A stretch of 64,000 bases of DNA, taken from contig NZ_SLZQ01000016.1 in assembly GCF_004342585.1 (NCBI RefSeq), positions 19,319-83,318 of the forward strand. Reading direction: 5' to 3'. A program made the position numbers and the translations under genes. Positions 28,073 through 38,067 of this stretch are shown in pieces; positions within the stretch are counted from its first letter, which is position 1, and the number at the start of each line of letters is the position of its first letter. The stretch is from Paucimonas lemoignei. Lineage in GTDB: Bacteria > Pseudomonadota > Gammaproteobacteria > Burkholderiales > Burkholderiaceae_D. The notes under the pieces are model-generated. The model did not search any database. It was not told where the DNA came from and saw only the letters and a list, made by a program, of their open reading frames with translations.

Positions 28073-29125
28073 TTAGTCCCAGAGTTCTCCGCTGGAATTG
28101 CTGCGCGGCGCGCTTACCCCGAAATGGGAATAGGCCGTGGGCGTAGCGATTCGGCCGCGCGGGGTCCGCTGCAAAAACCCTTGCTGGATCAGATAAGGTT
28201 CCAGTACGTCTTCAATCGTGTCGCGCTCTTCGCCGATTGCCGCCGCCAGGTTATCCAGTCCCACCGGTCCGCCATTAAACTTGAATAACACCGCTTCGAG
28301 CAGCTTGCGGTCCATGATATCGAAGCCGACCGGGTCGACATCCAGCATCTTCAACGCGGCATCCGCCATTTCCTGAGTAATTTCGCCAGTGCCTTTCACC
28401 TCGGCATAATCGCGCACGCGGCGCAGCAAGCGATTGGCGATACGCGGGGTGCCGCGACTACGGCGGGCGATTTCCAGCGCGCCGGCATCCTGGATCGGCG
28501 CATTCAACAGCGCCGCACTGCGGCTGACAATGCGTGCCAATTGCTCAGGCGAATAAAATTCCAAGCGTGCAACAATACCGAAACGGTCACGCAAGGGATT
28601 GGTCAGCATGCCGGCGCGGGTCGTGGCTCCCACCAGCGTAAAAGGCTGCAGATCCAGTCGCACCGAGCGCGCTGCCGGCCCCTCGCCGATCATGATATCA
28701 ATCTGGTAATCCTCCAGCGCCGGATACAGGATTTCTTCCACGACTGGCGACAGGCGATGGATTTCATCGATGAACAAGACATCGTTGGCTTCCAGGTTCG
28801 TCAGCAGCGCGGCCAGGTCGCCAGCCCGTTCCAGCACTGGTCCGGAAGTCTGGCGCAGGTTGACACCCATTTCGCGCGCGATGATATGCGCCAGCGTCGT
28901 CTTGCCCAGGCCCGGCGGACCAAACAGCAAAGTATGGTCGAGCGCTTCATGGCGCTTGCGGGCGGCGCTGATGAAAATTTCCAGCTGGTCGCGAATCTTT
29001 TCCTGCCCTACATACTCTTCCAGCTGCTTCGGCCGCAAGGCGCGCTCGATCGCTTCTTCATTGGGAGAAGCCGGCGTCGCCGCAATAATGCGTTGTTCGG
29101 TGAAGTTATCGGTCTGGATGCTCAT
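28073..29125 (-). CDS. ruvB: Holliday junction branch migration ATPase RuvB
   Basis: AAA+ motor of 350 residues that drives branch migration with RuvA. It has Walker A ([18 protein letters not shown]), Walker B ([11 protein letters not shown]), sensor 1 in [11 protein letters not shown], the Arg-finger region ([12 protein letters not shown]) and the C-terminal winged helix ([17 protein letters not shown]). It lies 50 bp after ruvA on the same strand. No SOS box is seen here. Confidence 0.98.
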   Translation of the reverse strand: MSIQTDNFTEQRIIAATPASPNEEAIERALRPKQLEEYVGQEKIRDQLEIFISAARKRHEALDHTLLFGPPGLGKTTLAHIIAREMGVNLRQTSGPVLERAGDLAALLTNLEANDVLFIDEIHRLSPVVEEILYPALEDYQIDIMIGEGPAARSVRLDLQPFTLVGATTRAGMLTNPLRDRFGIVARLEFYSPEQLARIVSRSAALLNAPIQDAGALEIARRSRGTPRIANRLLRRVRDYAEVKGTGEITQEMADAALKMLDVDPVGFDIMDRKLLEAVLFKFNGGPVGLDNLAAAIGEERDTIEDVLEPYLIQQGFLQRTPRGRIATPTAYSHFGVSAPRSNSSGELWD

Positions 29126-29175
29126 GGTTTGCGCACTTGCAGGTCAAACGCCCTGCTTTCAAGGTCTTAAGTCAG

Positions 29176-29751
29176 TTATTTAGACAATGCCTTCAAGGCC
29201 AGCTTGATCCCTTCGGACACGCCGGTACCGGCCGGGACCTGCTTCATCGCCAGCGTGGCTTCCTTGTCGGAATATCCCAAGGCTAGCAAGGCATTCATGA
29301 TATCGGCCGTCGCATCGCCCGGCACTGCCGCACCGGCGGCACCCAGATCGGCGCCGAGCTTGCCCTTCAATTCCAGCAACAGGCGTTCCGCGGTTTTCTT
29401 GCCGATTCCCGGCACCCGGGTCAGGCGGGCCGATTCCTGCAGGGTCACGGCTTGCACGAGGTCGGCCACCGACATGCCGGAAAGAATCGATAAGGCCGTC
29501 CGCGCACCGACACCGGAAATCTTGATCAGCTCCTTGAAGACATTGCGCTCTTCAACCGAGGCAAAGCCATACAGCAAATGCGCATCTTCGCGCACCGTCA
29601 AATGCGTCAGCAACACGACTTTTTCGCCGAGCGCAGGCAAGTTATAGAAGGTACTCATCGGCACGCCGACTTCATATCCCACACCATTACAATCAATTAG
29701 TAATTGCGGTGGATTTTTCTCAAGCAAGATTCCGGAAATACGACCTATCAT
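29176..29751 (-). CDS. ruvA: Holliday junction-binding protein RuvA
   Basis: Tetrameric junction-binding subunit of 191 residues. The OB-fold domain starts [12 protein letters not shown], the two helix-hairpin-helix motifs are [16 protein letters not shown] and [20 protein letters not shown], and domain III ([16 protein letters not shown]) contacts RuvB. The start ATG at 29751 fits the family; the nine-codon extension is rejected. Unlike the usual ruvCAB arrangement, an opposite-strand gene separates it from ruvC. Confidence 0.97.
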   Translation of the reverse strand: MIGRISGILLEKNPPQLLIDCNGVGYEVGVPMSTFYNLPALGEKVVLLTHLTVREDAHLLYGFASVEERNVFKELIKISGVGARTALSILSGMSVADLVQAVTLQESARLTRVPGIGKKTAERLLLELKGKLGADLGAAGAAVPGDATADIMNALLALGYSDKEATLAMKQVPAGTGVSEGIKLALKALSK

Positions 29752-29806
29752 AGCGGCACTTTTTGCAGTAAATTGCATCCATCATACAGGACAACAAGCA
29801 AGTGTC

Positions 29807-30268
29807 ATGCGCATATCGGCTTATCACTCACCAGCGCGGCACCACCGGAATCGCGCCGGGCGGATCGCTACCCTTCTAGGAATCCTGTGGGCATTGCCAC
29901 TGACTTTAGTGGGTGCAGTGCTCATCATGCTGCCGACGCTGCTGCTGCGCGGAAGGATCGATGTCGTGACCCAGCCAACGCCTGCCCTGCTGGTGCGTGG
30001 CCGGCTGGCTGACCTGTTGCTGGAATATCATCCTTTCGGTGCAATGTGTGCCATGGCGATCGGCCATATCGTGATCGCCCAGAGGCAAGGTTTGACAGCC
30101 CGTATCCTCACCCATGAACTGGCTCACGTCCGGCAAGCGGCGCATTGGGGATTTGTATTTCCTGTGGTTTATATCGCAGCAAGCGTCTGGGCGCTCTTGC
30201 ATGGCAAGGATGCCTACTGGAGCAACCATTTCGAGATCGCCGCAAGGCGCGCGGAACAGGAAAGCTGA
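29807..30268 (+). CDS. Membrane protein with HExxH motif (putative metallopeptidase-like)
   Basis: Protein of 153 residues with hydrophobic segments at about 20-47 and 114-134. The motif ILTHELAHVRQAAHWG carries HExxH with a following HVRQ, and the C-terminus has YWSNHFEIAARRAEQE, resembling the NPFE-type tail seen in this uncharacterised family of short HE-x-x-HVRQ proteins. No peptidase activity is established. It lies antisense between ruvA and ruvC and overlaps neither. The ribosome site is weak. Confidence 0.65.
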   Translation: MRISAYHSPARHHRNRAGRIATLLGILWALPLTLVGAVLIMLPTLLLRGRIDVVTQPTPALLVRGRLADLLLEYHPFGAMCAMAIGHIVIAQRQGLTARILTHELAHVRQAAHWGFVFPVVYIAASVWALLHGKDAYWSNHFEIAARRAEQES

Positions 30269-30302
30269 CCTGCTTCTCCTCAGATTTCCATCCAGGAAAT
30301 AG

Positions 30303-30845
30303 TTAGCCGATCAAACGGCCGTTCCGTACACGCAACCCTTTCTTCACCAAATCGGGCGACATGCTCCCCAGCACGCTCAGCACATCCCGGTTGTTGGCAT
30401 GGCAAATCGCCACGCCCAGCGCATCGGCCGCATCCTTGCCCGGCACGCCAGGCAACTGCAGCAGGCGTTGCACCATATCCTGCATTTGCTGCTTTTGCGC
30501 CTGGCCATGTCCGACCACCGCCTTCTTCACTTGCAGCGCCGTGTATTCCGCCACCAGCAAGTCAGCCGCCACCAGCGCACAGATCGCCGCGCCGCGGGCC
30601 TGCCCCAGCAAGAGTGTCGATTGCGGATTAACGTTGACGAAGACCTTCTCGATCGCCGCGCAGTCGGGGCGATAGGTTTGCACCACCTCACCGACGCTGG
30701 CGAGAATGGTTTTCAGACGCTGCGGCAAATCGGCGTCCGGTGTCTTGATGGTGCCGGAGGCGATATACGTCAGCTTGTTACCCTCCTTGTGAATCACGCC
30801 GAAACCGGTGATCCGCAAGCCAGGGTCGATACCGAGGATTTTCAT
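30303..30845 (-). CDS. ruvC: Crossover junction endodeoxyribonuclease RuvC
   Basis: Holliday junction resolvase of 180 residues. The four catalytic acids are visible: Asp7 ([14 protein letters not shown]), Glu in [13 protein letters not shown], and two Asp in [14 protein letters not shown]. The C-terminal tail ([18 protein letters not shown]) is slightly longer than in E. coli. It follows purH after 155 bp that hold a structured element, and could be read with it or from its own promoter there. Confidence 0.97.
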   Translation of the reverse strand: MKILGIDPGLRITGFGVIHKEGNKLTYIASGTIKTPDADLPQRLKTILASVGEVVQTYRPDCAAIEKVFVNVNPQSTLLLGQARGAAICALVAADLLVAEYTALQVKKAVVGHGQAQKQQMQDMVQRLLQLPGVPGKDAADALGVAICHANNRDVLSVLGSMSPDLVKKGLRVRNGRLIG

Positions 30846-30868
30846 GACCTGTGCCCCATTTCCTTTAG

Positions 30869-30935
30869 AGCGCCTATCAAATGAAGCGAAACGATGCTGA
30901 GTAGGCGCTGCCGCAGACAGTACAGCTGTACGGCA
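30869..30935. repeat. Structured purH-ruvC intergenic element with inverted repeats
   Basis: AGCGCCTA (30869-30876) and TAGGCGCT (30902-30909) are perfect inverted repeats with 25 nt between. Next to them TGCCG (30909-30913) and CGGCA (30931-30935) flank the 12-bp palindrome GTACAGCTGTAC (30920-30931). The function is unknown. Confidence 0.5.
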
Positions 30936-31000
30936 AGACTGCGCAACACCCTCAGAATCATGTTGAAAGGCGCTTTTGGATTTCGCGGGGCCTTGTTACA

Positions 31001-32566
31001 TCAATGACGGAAATGACGGATGCCGGTGTAAACCATCACCACGCCGCGCTCGTCGGCCGCATCGATGACTTCCTGGTCGCGCATCGAGCCGCCCGGATGG
31101 ATCACGCAAGTCGCGCCGGCATCCACCACCACGTCCAGCCCGTCGCGGAACGGGAAGAAAGCGTCCGAAGCCACCGCCGAACCGGCCAGCGACAAGCCGG
31201 CATTCTGCGCCTTGATCGACGCGATGCGGGCGGAATCGATGCGGCTCATCTGGCCGGCGCCGACGCCCAGCGTCATGCCATTGCCGCAAAAGACGATGGC
31301 ATTCGACTTGACGTACTTGGCCACGCGCCAGGCAAACATCAGGTCTTGCAATTGCTGCGGCGTCGGCTGCTTCTTGCTGACGACTTTCAGATCGGCCGGC
31401 AAGACATTCTTGGCATCAGGCGATTGCACTAGCAAACCACCACCGACGCGCTTGAAATCGTACTGGTTGACGCCGTTACCCAGCGGGATTTCCAGCAGGC
31501 GCACATTGGTCTTGGCTGCGAACACTTGCTTGGCTTCCTCGGTGAAGGACGGCGCGATCAGCACTTCGACGAATTGCTTGGCCACGGCCTGGGCAGCCGC
31601 GCCATCGAGTTCGCAATTGAAAGCGATGATGCCGCCGAATGCCGAAGTCGGATCGGTCTGCAAGGCCTTGCTGTAGGCTTCCAACGCATTCACGCCGACT
31701 GCCACGCCGCAAGGATTGGCATGCTTGATGATGACACAAGCGGTGGAATCGAAGCTCTTGACGCATTCCCAGGCTGCATCCGCATCGGCGATGTTATTGA
31801 ACGACAGTTCCTTGCCCTGCAACTGGGTGTAATTTGCCAGCGAACCGGTCACCGGTTGCACATCGCGATAGAACGCCGCCGACTGGTGCGGGTTTTCGCC
31901 GTAGCGCATTTCCTGCACCTTGACGAATTGCTGGTTCAGCGTCGCCGGATAGGCGCTGCGGGTGACGTGAGCCTTGTCGGCACCCAGCGCAGTGAAGTAA
32001 TTGGTGATGGCGCCGTCGTATGCAGCGGTATGCGCGAACACTTTCTTGGCCAGATCGAACTTGGTTTCATAGCTGACTTCGCCCTTGCCCGACTTCAGTT
32101 CAGCCAGCACGCGGGTGTAATCGGCCGGATCGCAAATCACCACGACATCCTTGTGGTTCTTGGCGGAGGAACGCAGCATGGCCGGGCCGCCGATATCGAT
32201 ATTTTCGATGGCGTCTTCCAGCGAGCACTCTTCCTTGGCGACGGTTTGCTGGAACGGGTACAGGTTCACCACCACCATGTCGATGGTCGGGATATCGTGC
32301 TTAGCCAGCGCAGCCTGGTGTTCCGGGAAATCGCGGCGCGCCAGGATGCCGCCGTGGACTTTCGGATGCAAAGTCTTGACCCGGCCGTCCAGCATTTCCG
32401 GGAAACCCGTGTAATCCGCGACTTCCGTCACCGGCAAGCCGTTATCGGCCAGCAGTTTGGCGGTGCCGCCGGTGGAGAGCAACTTGACACCCATGGCGGA
32501 CAGTTCGCGTGCAAATTCCAGCACGCCGGTCTTGTCGGAAACGGAAAGGAGAGCTTGTTTAATCAT
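31001..32566 (-). CDS. purH: Bifunctional AICAR transformylase / IMP cyclohydrolase
   Basis: Catalyses the last two steps of IMP synthesis. At 521 residues it has the MGS-like cyclohydrolase domain at the N-terminus ([47 protein letters not shown]) and the transformylase domain with [15 protein letters not shown] sequence (here [14 protein letters not shown]) and the Lys-His pair in [13 protein letters not shown]. It lies 73 bp after fis on the same strand, within the dusB-fis-purH-ruvC run typical of Burkholderiales. Confidence 0.98.
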   Translation of the reverse strand: MIKQALLSVSDKTGVLEFARELSAMGVKLLSTGGTAKLLADNGLPVTEVADYTGFPEMLDGRVKTLHPKVHGGILARRDFPEHQAALAKHDIPTIDMVVVNLYPFQQTVAKEECSLEDAIENIDIGGPAMLRSSAKNHKDVVVICDPADYTRVLAELKSGKGEVSYETKFDLAKKVFAHTAAYDGAITNYFTALGADKAHVTRSAYPATLNQQFVKVQEMRYGENPHQSAAFYRDVQPVTGSLANYTQLQGKELSFNNIADADAAWECVKSFDSTACVIIKHANPCGVAVGVNALEAYSKALQTDPTSAFGGIIAFNCELDGAAAQAVAKQFVEVLIAPSFTEEAKQVFAAKTNVRLLEIPLGNGVNQYDFKRVGGGLLVQSPDAKNVLPADLKVVSKKQPTPQQLQDLMFAWRVAKYVKSNAIVFCGNGMTLGVGAGQMSRIDSARIASIKAQNAGLSLAGSAVASDAFFPFRDGLDVVVDAGATCVIHPGGSMRDQEVIDAADERGVVMVYTGIRHFRH

Positions 32567-32639
32567 GGTCGGACTTGCGATAGTAAGGAAAAAGTTAGGC
32601 GAAGCGTAGCCGGCTCGAATTGGGAGCGAGGACGAAGCT

Positions 32640-32873
32640 CTAGAGCAAACCGTGCTGCTGCAGTTTCTTGCGAAGCGTATTGCGGTTAATGCCCAGCATC
32701 TCGGCTGCGAGCGACTGGTTGCCCTCGGCGCGCGCCATCACCGCTTCCAGGATAGGCTTTTCCACGGTGAATACCACCATTTCATAGACGTTCGTCGGCT
32801 GTTGTTCGCCCAGGTCCTTGAAATACCGGTCCAGGCTTTTACGAACGACATCTTGGATATTATCTTTGCTCAT
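32640..32873 (-). CDS. fis: DNA-binding protein Fis
   Basis: Nucleoid-associated protein of 77 residues, the short betaproteobacterial form. The C-terminal helix-turn-helix is [20 protein letters not shown]. The dusB-fis pairing is widely conserved; only 27 bp separate the genes, so they form one operon and fis expression depends on the dusB promoter. Confidence 0.96.
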   Translation of the reverse strand: MSKDNIQDVVRKSLDRYFKDLGEQQPTNVYEMVVFTVEKPILEAVMARAEGNQSLAAEMLGINRNTLRKKLQQHGLL

Positions 32874-32900
32874 TTTTACACATTAAAAATTCACTGCCGG

Positions 32901-33941
32901 TCAAGCCGCTTCAAGTTGCGCTTGGCCGGCAGACAGGCCGCTGGCGGTTGAACCGTATTGTAACCGCTTGCCATATTGCAATTGCTGGTCGAAAAACTTT
33001 TCCAAAGCCGCCAACTGCTCGTCGCATTGTTCGATCAGGTTCATGCGCCGACGGAAATCCTCGCCCTCCGGCAATTCGCGCACATACCAGCCGATATGCT
33101 TGCGCGCCGTCCGTACGCCGAGATATTCACCATAGAAGGCGTAATGCGCCTGCAGATGTTCCGCCATCAAATGCCGCGCTTCCGCCACGGTAGGCGCCGG
33201 CAAATGCGTGCCGGTGCGCAGGTAGTGGTCGACTTCGCGAAAAATCCAGGGACGCCCCTGCGCCGCCCGGCCGATCATGACCGCATCGGCGCCAGTCACT
33301 TGCAACACGTGCTTGGCTTTTTCCGGCGTATCGATATCGCCATTGGCGACCACCGGGATCTTCACCGCCGCCTTGACTGCGGCAATCGTGTCGTATTCCG
33401 CCTCGCCGCTGTAGCCATCGGCGCGCGTGCGGCCATGCAGGGTCAGCATGGCAATGCCGCTATCCTCGGCCATCCTGGCGATCGTCAGAGCGTTTTTATG
33501 TTGCCGATCCCAGCCCGTGCGGAATTTCAAAGTGACCGGCACATCGACTGCTGCCACCACGGCTTGCAGGATATCGCCGACCAGTTTTTCGTTTTGCAGT
33601 AAAGCCGAGCCGCACCAGTTATTGCACACTTTCTTGACCGGGCAACCCATGTTGATGTCGATGATCTGCGCACCGCGCTCGACATTGAACCGCGCGCACT
33701 CGGCCAGCATGGCCGGATCGGCGCCGGCGATCTGCACCGCTTTCGGTTCCATTTCACCATCGTGATTGGTACGGCGCGCGCTTTTCTCGGAATGCCACAG
33801 GCGCGGATTCGATGCTGCCATTTCCGACACCGCGTAACCGGCCCCCAATTGCTTGCACAATTGCCGGAATGGCCGATCCGTCACTCCCGCCATGGGAGCG
33901 ACAAAGACATTGTTGCGTAAGGAATAAGGGCCGATGTTCAC
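32901..33941 (-). CDS. dusB: tRNA-dihydrouridine synthase B
   Basis: FMN-dependent TIM-barrel enzyme of 346 residues that reduces uridines in the tRNA D-loop. Family blocks are VAPMAGVTDRPFRQLCKQLG, DINMGCPVKKVCNNWCGSAL with the catalytic Cys, LKFRTGWD, LTLHGRTRADGY and VANGDIDTPEKA. The C-terminal 20 residues beyond the helical domain are extra. No Shine-Dalgarno site precedes the ATG. First gene of the dusB-fis operon. Confidence 0.97.
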   Translation of the reverse strand: MNIGPYSLRNNVFVAPMAGVTDRPFRQLCKQLGAGYAVSEMAASNPRLWHSEKSARRTNHDGEMEPKAVQIAGADPAMLAECARFNVERGAQIIDINMGCPVKKVCNNWCGSALLQNEKLVGDILQAVVAAVDVPVTLKFRTGWDRQHKNALTIARMAEDSGIAMLTLHGRTRADGYSGEAEYDTIAAVKAAVKIPVVANGDIDTPEKAKHVLQVTGADAVMIGRAAQGRPWIFREVDHYLRTGTHLPAPTVAEARHLMAEHLQAHYAFYGEYLGVRTARKHIGWYVRELPEGEDFRRRMNLIEQCDEQLAALEKFFDQQLQYGKRLQYGSTASGLSAGQAQLEAA

Positions 33942-34083
33942 GACAAGCCGACAAACGAGGAAAACCTGATATTTTACCCCTGAAACATCGACTTTCTGTC
34001 GCTTTCGATATCAGCGCGCGCCGGAATTAACATTTCATCCAGATTTTCCCGGATGCCGGATTGAATAGAAGCTTGAATCGAAA

Positions 34084-34731
34084 TCAGGTGCGGTCGACTT
34101 CGTCCAGCGCCTCCTGGCGCAAATGGGCAATATCGCCCCACTCGACTACCTGCAGCGCAGTGCCGTTCCAATGCAGGCGGTTGATGCTGGCGTTACGGAT
34201 ATCAAAGTCGCGCGGCATTTCCCAACCAAGCCCACGCGCCTCGCGGCAAATGCAGTCCAGAACCCCGCCATGCGAGACGACCGCAATGCGCCGCCATTGA
34301 CGCGCCACCACCAGGCCAACCAGAGCACCGACCGCGCGCGCGGAAAATTCCCGCAGCGTTTCCCCGGACCGCTCGCCCGGCGGCATGCGCGCATCCAGTT
34401 CTCGCGCCTGCCAGGCGGCGTACGCTTCCGGGTAACGTTGACGGATATCGTCGTGGCGCAATCCCTCGAACGCGCCGTAGCAGCGTTCGCGCAAACCTGA
34501 TTCGATCTGCACCGGCACGCCCCGTCCTGCGGCAATCGCTTCGGCGGTCTGCCGCGCCCGCGACAAATCACTGGAAAAAATCGCGTCCAGCGCCTCGCCG
34601 CGCAAGGCTTGGCCGAGTGCCTGCGCTTGCCGCACGCCTTCGGCATTGAGCGCCACATCCAGGTGCCCCTGCAAGCGGCGCTCGGTATTCCAGTCGGTTT
34701 CGCCGTGGCGAATCAGCAGTATCTCGGTCAT
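34084..34731 (-). CDS. Histidine phosphatase family protein (PhoE/GpmB-like)
   Basis: Phosphatase of 215 residues with the RHG signature LIRHGETDWNTERRLQGHLD, the second Arg in SSDLSRARQTAEAI, acid Glu in RERCYGAFEG and the late His in AVVSHGGVLD. This set fits cofactor-independent broad phosphatases rather than glycolytic mutase. It starts 18 bp after dtd and completes a tyrS-dtd-phosphatase operon. The substrate is unknown. Confidence 0.88.
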   Translation of the reverse strand: MTEILLIRHGETDWNTERRLQGHLDVALNAEGVRQAQALGQALRGEALDAIFSSDLSRARQTAEAIAAGRGVPVQIESGLRERCYGAFEGLRHDDIRQRYPEAYAAWQARELDARMPPGERSGETLREFSARAVGALVGLVVARQWRRIAVVSHGGVLDCICREARGLGWEMPRDFDIRNASINRLHWNGTALQVVEWGDIAHLRQEALDEVDRT

Positions 34732-34749
34732 GCAATATCCATTAATTGC

Positions 34750-35205
34750 TCAGCGCGCCGGTGCCACTTGCAGCCAGAATGTCACCGGACCATCATTCAC
34801 CAGCGCCACTTGCATGTGCGCGCCGAACTGCCCGGTCTGCACCTTGTCGGCATCATAGGTGGCGCGCGCTCGCGTCACCGCGTGATCGAACAGGCGCCGC
34901 CCCTCGTCCGGCGGAGCCGCCGGAGTAAAGGAAGGGCGTGTACCGGAACGGGTATCGGCCGCCAGGGTAAATTGCGGCACCAGCAGCAGTCCGCCCGCCT
35001 CATCCACCAAGCTGCGGCTCATGCGGCCGGATTCATCATTGAATACCCGATAAGCCAGCAGCTTGGCCAGCAAGGCATCCGCTTCCTTTTCGGTATCGCC
35101 CCGCTCGGCGCACAACAAGACCAGCAAGCCCGGGCCGATAGCGCCAACGGTTTCGCCATCGACGCTAACGCTGGCTTGCGCCACGCGCTGCAGCAATCCA
35201 ATCAT
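34750..35205 (-). CDS. dtd: D-aminoacyl-tRNA deacylase
   Basis: Homodimeric editing enzyme of 151 residues that removes D-amino acids from mischarged tRNA. It has the start [17 protein letters not shown] and the active-site motifs [10 protein letters not shown] (usually SQFTL; the Ser is Pro here) and NDGPVTFWL (Gly-cisPro). It lies between tyrS and the phosphatase with 18-bp gaps. Pairing with tyrS makes sense because D-Tyr-tRNA is the classic substrate. Confidence 0.95.
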   Translation of the reverse strand: MIGLLQRVAQASVSVDGETVGAIGPGLLVLLCAERGDTEKEADALLAKLLAYRVFNDESGRMSRSLVDEAGGLLLVPQFTLAADTRSGTRPSFTPAAPPDEGRRLFDHAVTRARATYDADKVQTGQFGAHMQVALVNDGPVTFWLQVAPAR

Positions 35206-35223
35206 ACAACTGCCTAAGCTGAA

Positions 35224-36498
35224 TTAAGCCAGCGTCACGCGGGCAAACTTGCGCTTGCCAACCTGAACGACAAACGTACCCGCGTCCACCTTCAAACCCT
35301 TGTCGCTGACGACCGCGCCATCGATACGGACACCACCCTGCTCGACCATGCGCAACGCTTCCGAAGTCGATGCGCACAGGTTGGCTTGCTTGAGCAGCAG
35401 GCCGATGCCCAACGGCGCGCCGGACAGGCTGACCTCAGGAACGTCGTCAGGAATGCCGCCGCGCGCCCGGTTGTTGAAATCCGCCAGCGCATCGTCGGCC
35501 GCCTGCTTCGAATGGAAGCGCGTGACGATTTCCTGCGCCAGCAAGACCTTGATATCGCGCGGGTTGCGTCCTTCCTCGGTTTCGCGCTTGAAGGAGGCAA
35601 TTTCCTCGAGCGGACGGAAGGACAGCAACTCCAGGTAACGCCACATCATCTCGTCGGAGATGCTCATCACCTTGGCAAACATGGTGTTGGCCGGCTCGGT
35701 GATGCCGATGTAGTTACCCTTGGACTTGGACATCTTTTCCACGCCGTCCAGGCCTTCCAGCAGCGGCATGGTCAGGATGCACTGCGGCTCCTGACCGCTT
35801 TCCTTTTGCAATTCGCGCCCGACCAGCAGGTTGAATTTCTGGTCGGTGCCACCCAACTCCAGGTCCGAGCGCAAGGCGACCGAGTCATATCCCTGCATCA
35901 GCGGATACAGCAGTTCATGTACCGAAATCGGCGTGCCGGCTTTCAGGCGCTTGGTGAAATCGTCGCGCTCGAGGATGCGGGCAACGGTATATTTGGCCGC
36001 CAGCTGGATCATGCCCGCCGCGCCAAGGGCATTGCACCATTCAGAGTTGTAGCGAATTTCCGTGCGCTCCGGGTCGAGCACCAGGCTTGCCTGAGAAAAG
36101 TAGGTACGCGCGTTCTGCTCGATCTGTTCCCGGGTCAGCGGCGGCCGGGTGACATTGCGTCCCGACGGATCACCGATCATCGACGTGAAGTCGCCGATCA
36201 GGAAGATCACCTGATGCCCGAGCTCCTGCAATTGACGCAATTTATTCAAGACTACGGTATGCCCCAGATGCAAATCCGGCGCCGTCGGATCCAGCCCCAG
36301 CTTGATGCGCAACGGCTTGCCCGTTTGTTCAGCGCGTACCAGTTTTTGAATGAATTCTGATTCGATAAGCAATTCTTCAACGCCACGCTTGGTGACGGCG
36401 AACGCATGCTTTACCGCATCAGACAAGACCGGAGCTTGCTGCGCTGCAACAGAACTCATCGTGTCTTTATCTTCTGTCAATTTCGAGTTATCGGCCAT
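35224..36498 (-). CDS. tyrS: Tyrosyl-tRNA synthetase
   Basis: Class I synthetase of 424 residues. HIGH box in [25 protein letters not shown] in [14 protein letters not shown], and a C-terminal S4 RNA-binding domain ([20 protein letters not shown]). The very N-terminus (to about residue 30) is variable; an ATG at 36459 is an alternative start and neither has a clear ribosome site. Divergent from the M23 endopeptidase gene, with 124 bp between them. Confidence 0.97.
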   Translation of the reverse strand: MADNSKLTEDKDTMSSVAAQQAPVLSDAVKHAFAVTKRGVEELLIESEFIQKLVRAEQTGKPLRIKLGLDPTAPDLHLGHTVVLNKLRQLQELGHQVIFLIGDFTSMIGDPSGRNVTRPPLTREQIEQNARTYFSQASLVLDPERTEIRYNSEWCNALGAAGMIQLAAKYTVARILERDDFTKRLKAGTPISVHELLYPLMQGYDSVALRSDLELGGTDQKFNLLVGRELQKESGQEPQCILTMPLLEGLDGVEKMSKSKGNYIGITEPANTMFAKVMSISDEMMWRYLELLSFRPLEEIASFKRETEEGRNPRDIKVLLAQEIVTRFHSKQAADDALADFNNRARGGIPDDVPEVSLSGAPLGIGLLLKQANLCASTSEALRMVEQGGVRIDGAVVSDKGLKVDAGTFVVQVGKRKFARVTLA

Positions 36499-36622
36499 TT
36501 GTATAAAGTTCGTTTGAGAATCTTTCCTGCGTCAGTATAATTATCGATCCTTTATTTACCATGCCGTTAATCAATAAGAATAACAACCCGGGAAAGAGAA
36601 ACGGTAGATTTTAACTGATTGC

Positions 36623-37990
36623 ATGTTCACTAGAGATAAATTGATCGACTTAGGAGCGCGCGCCAAACAATGGTTCGGCGCGTCGCGCAAGTCGCGCATC
36701 GTATCGAGCTCGGCGTTTTTACTCGCCGTGTTCGCTGTTGGCGCTGCCGGGGTTGCGCCGATGGCGCCCGATGCCGCCGACATTCCCGTCAAATCCATTG
36801 CGCTCGATCTGGAATTGCCTGATTTGCAAAGCCAGATCGCCGCCCAGCTCAACACGCCGGAATTCTACGTACGCGAAGAAAAGGTCCGCTCCGGCGATAC
36901 CCTGGCTACGCTTCTCAGGCGCTTGGGCGTCGATGATGCCTCTGCCACGGAATTCATCAAGAATGACCGTACTGCTTACCAGGTGTTGCAGCTCAGGCCG
37001 GGCAAACAAGTGCGTGTCCAGACCAGCCCGGAGGGTGAGCTGCAGTGGTTGCATACGACAATCGGCAATGGCCGTGACAACGTGACCAACCTGGTGATTC
37101 AACGCGACGGCAGCCAGTTCAAGACCTCGCAAGCGCCGGCCGCTCTGGAAAAGCGCGTCGAAATGCGCAGCGGTGATATCCGTTCCTCGCTGTTTGCGGC
37201 CACCGACCAGGCACAGATTCCCGACAATGTCGCCATGCAAATTGTCGACATGTTTTCTACTGATATCGATTTTGCTTCCGACTTGCGACGCGGCGATCGC
37301 TTCAATGTCGTCTACGAGACTTTCTGGCAGGACGGCGAATACGTCCGTGCCGGTCGCGTATTGGCCGCCGAATTCGTCAATGCCGGCCGTCCTTACCAGG
37401 CGGTGTGGTTCGACGAGCCGGGTAGCCGTCAGGGCGGGGGCTACTATAGCTTCGATGGCAAGTCGCTGAAAAAAGCCTTCCTCAAGTCGCCGCTGGAATT
37501 CTCGCGGATTTCGTCCGGTTTTTCGATGCGCAAGCATCCCATCTCCGGAAAATGGAAAGCGCACAAGGGCGTCGACTTCGCTGCCGTGACCGGTACGCCG
37601 ATCCGTGCCGCCGGTGATGGCGTCATCGACTTCGCCGGCGTTCAAGGCGGCTACGGCAATGTCGTGGTGATTAAGCACTGGGGCAATTACTCAACCGCTT
37701 ATGCTCACATGAGCCGCGTTGCCAGTGGCATCCGCAAGGGCATGAAAGTCAACCAGGGCGACCTGATCGGCTATGTCGGCAGCACCGGCTGGTCTACCGG
37801 CCCGCATCTGCACTATGAATTCCGCGTCAATAACGTGGCGCGCGATCCGCTCACCATCGACATGCCGACCGCACAGCCTCTGGCTGGAGCACAATTGCAG
37901 CGTTTCCGCGGCGTTGCGGCGGACATGTTGCACCGCTTCGCCTTGCTCAGCCCCCAAGGCTCCAGCACCCAACTCGCGTCTAGCAAATAA
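36623..37990 (+). CDS. M23-family murein endopeptidase (MepM-like)
   Basis: Envelope protein of 455 residues with one N-terminal membrane segment (about 27-46), a LysM/OapA-like region (YVREEKVRSGDTLATLLRRL) and a C-terminal peptidase_M23 domain at about 325-420. Zinc ligands are visible: His and Asp in AHKGVDFAAV, and HLHYEFRV. This is the DD-endopeptidase class that opens crosslinks for wall growth. Coiled-coil content is low, so it resembles MepM more than EnvC. It sits upstream of anmK, a recycling gene, with a terminator between. Confidence 0.92.
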   Translation: MFTRDKLIDLGARAKQWFGASRKSRIVSSSAFLLAVFAVGAAGVAPMAPDAADIPVKSIALDLELPDLQSQIAAQLNTPEFYVREEKVRSGDTLATLLRRLGVDDASATEFIKNDRTAYQVLQLRPGKQVRVQTSPEGELQWLHTTIGNGRDNVTNLVIQRDGSQFKTSQAPAALEKRVEMRSGDIRSSLFAATDQAQIPDNVAMQIVDMFSTDIDFASDLRRGDRFNVVYETFWQDGEYVRAGRVLAAEFVNAGRPYQAVWFDEPGSRQGGGYYSFDGKSLKKAFLKSPLEFSRISSGFSMRKHPISGKWKAHKGVDFAAVTGTPIRAAGDGVIDFAGVQGGYGNVVVIKHWGNYSTAYAHMSRVASGIRKGMKVNQGDLIGYVGSTGWSTGPHLHYEFRVNNVARDPLTIDMPTAQPLAGAQLQRFRGVAADMLHRFALLSPQGSSTQLASSK

Positions 37991-38018
37991 TTTTTCCGGC
38001 GGGCGCTAGTTCGTATCC

Positions 38019-38067
38019 AACCGTTCGTGAAGGCTTGTAGAATCAAGTCTCCACGAACGGTTTTTTT
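38019..38067 (+). terminator. Intrinsic terminator ending at the anmK start codon
   Basis: Stem CCGTTCGTG (38021-38029) / CACGAACGG (38052-38060), extendable by two A-T pairs, loop 22 nt, then seven T (38061-38067). The ATG of anmK follows at once. Confidence 0.7.

Noticed and set aside
29752..29806. LexA/SOS box expected upstream of ruvA, and likewise of uvrD
   Set aside because: No CTGT-N8-ACAG match found in either upstream region.
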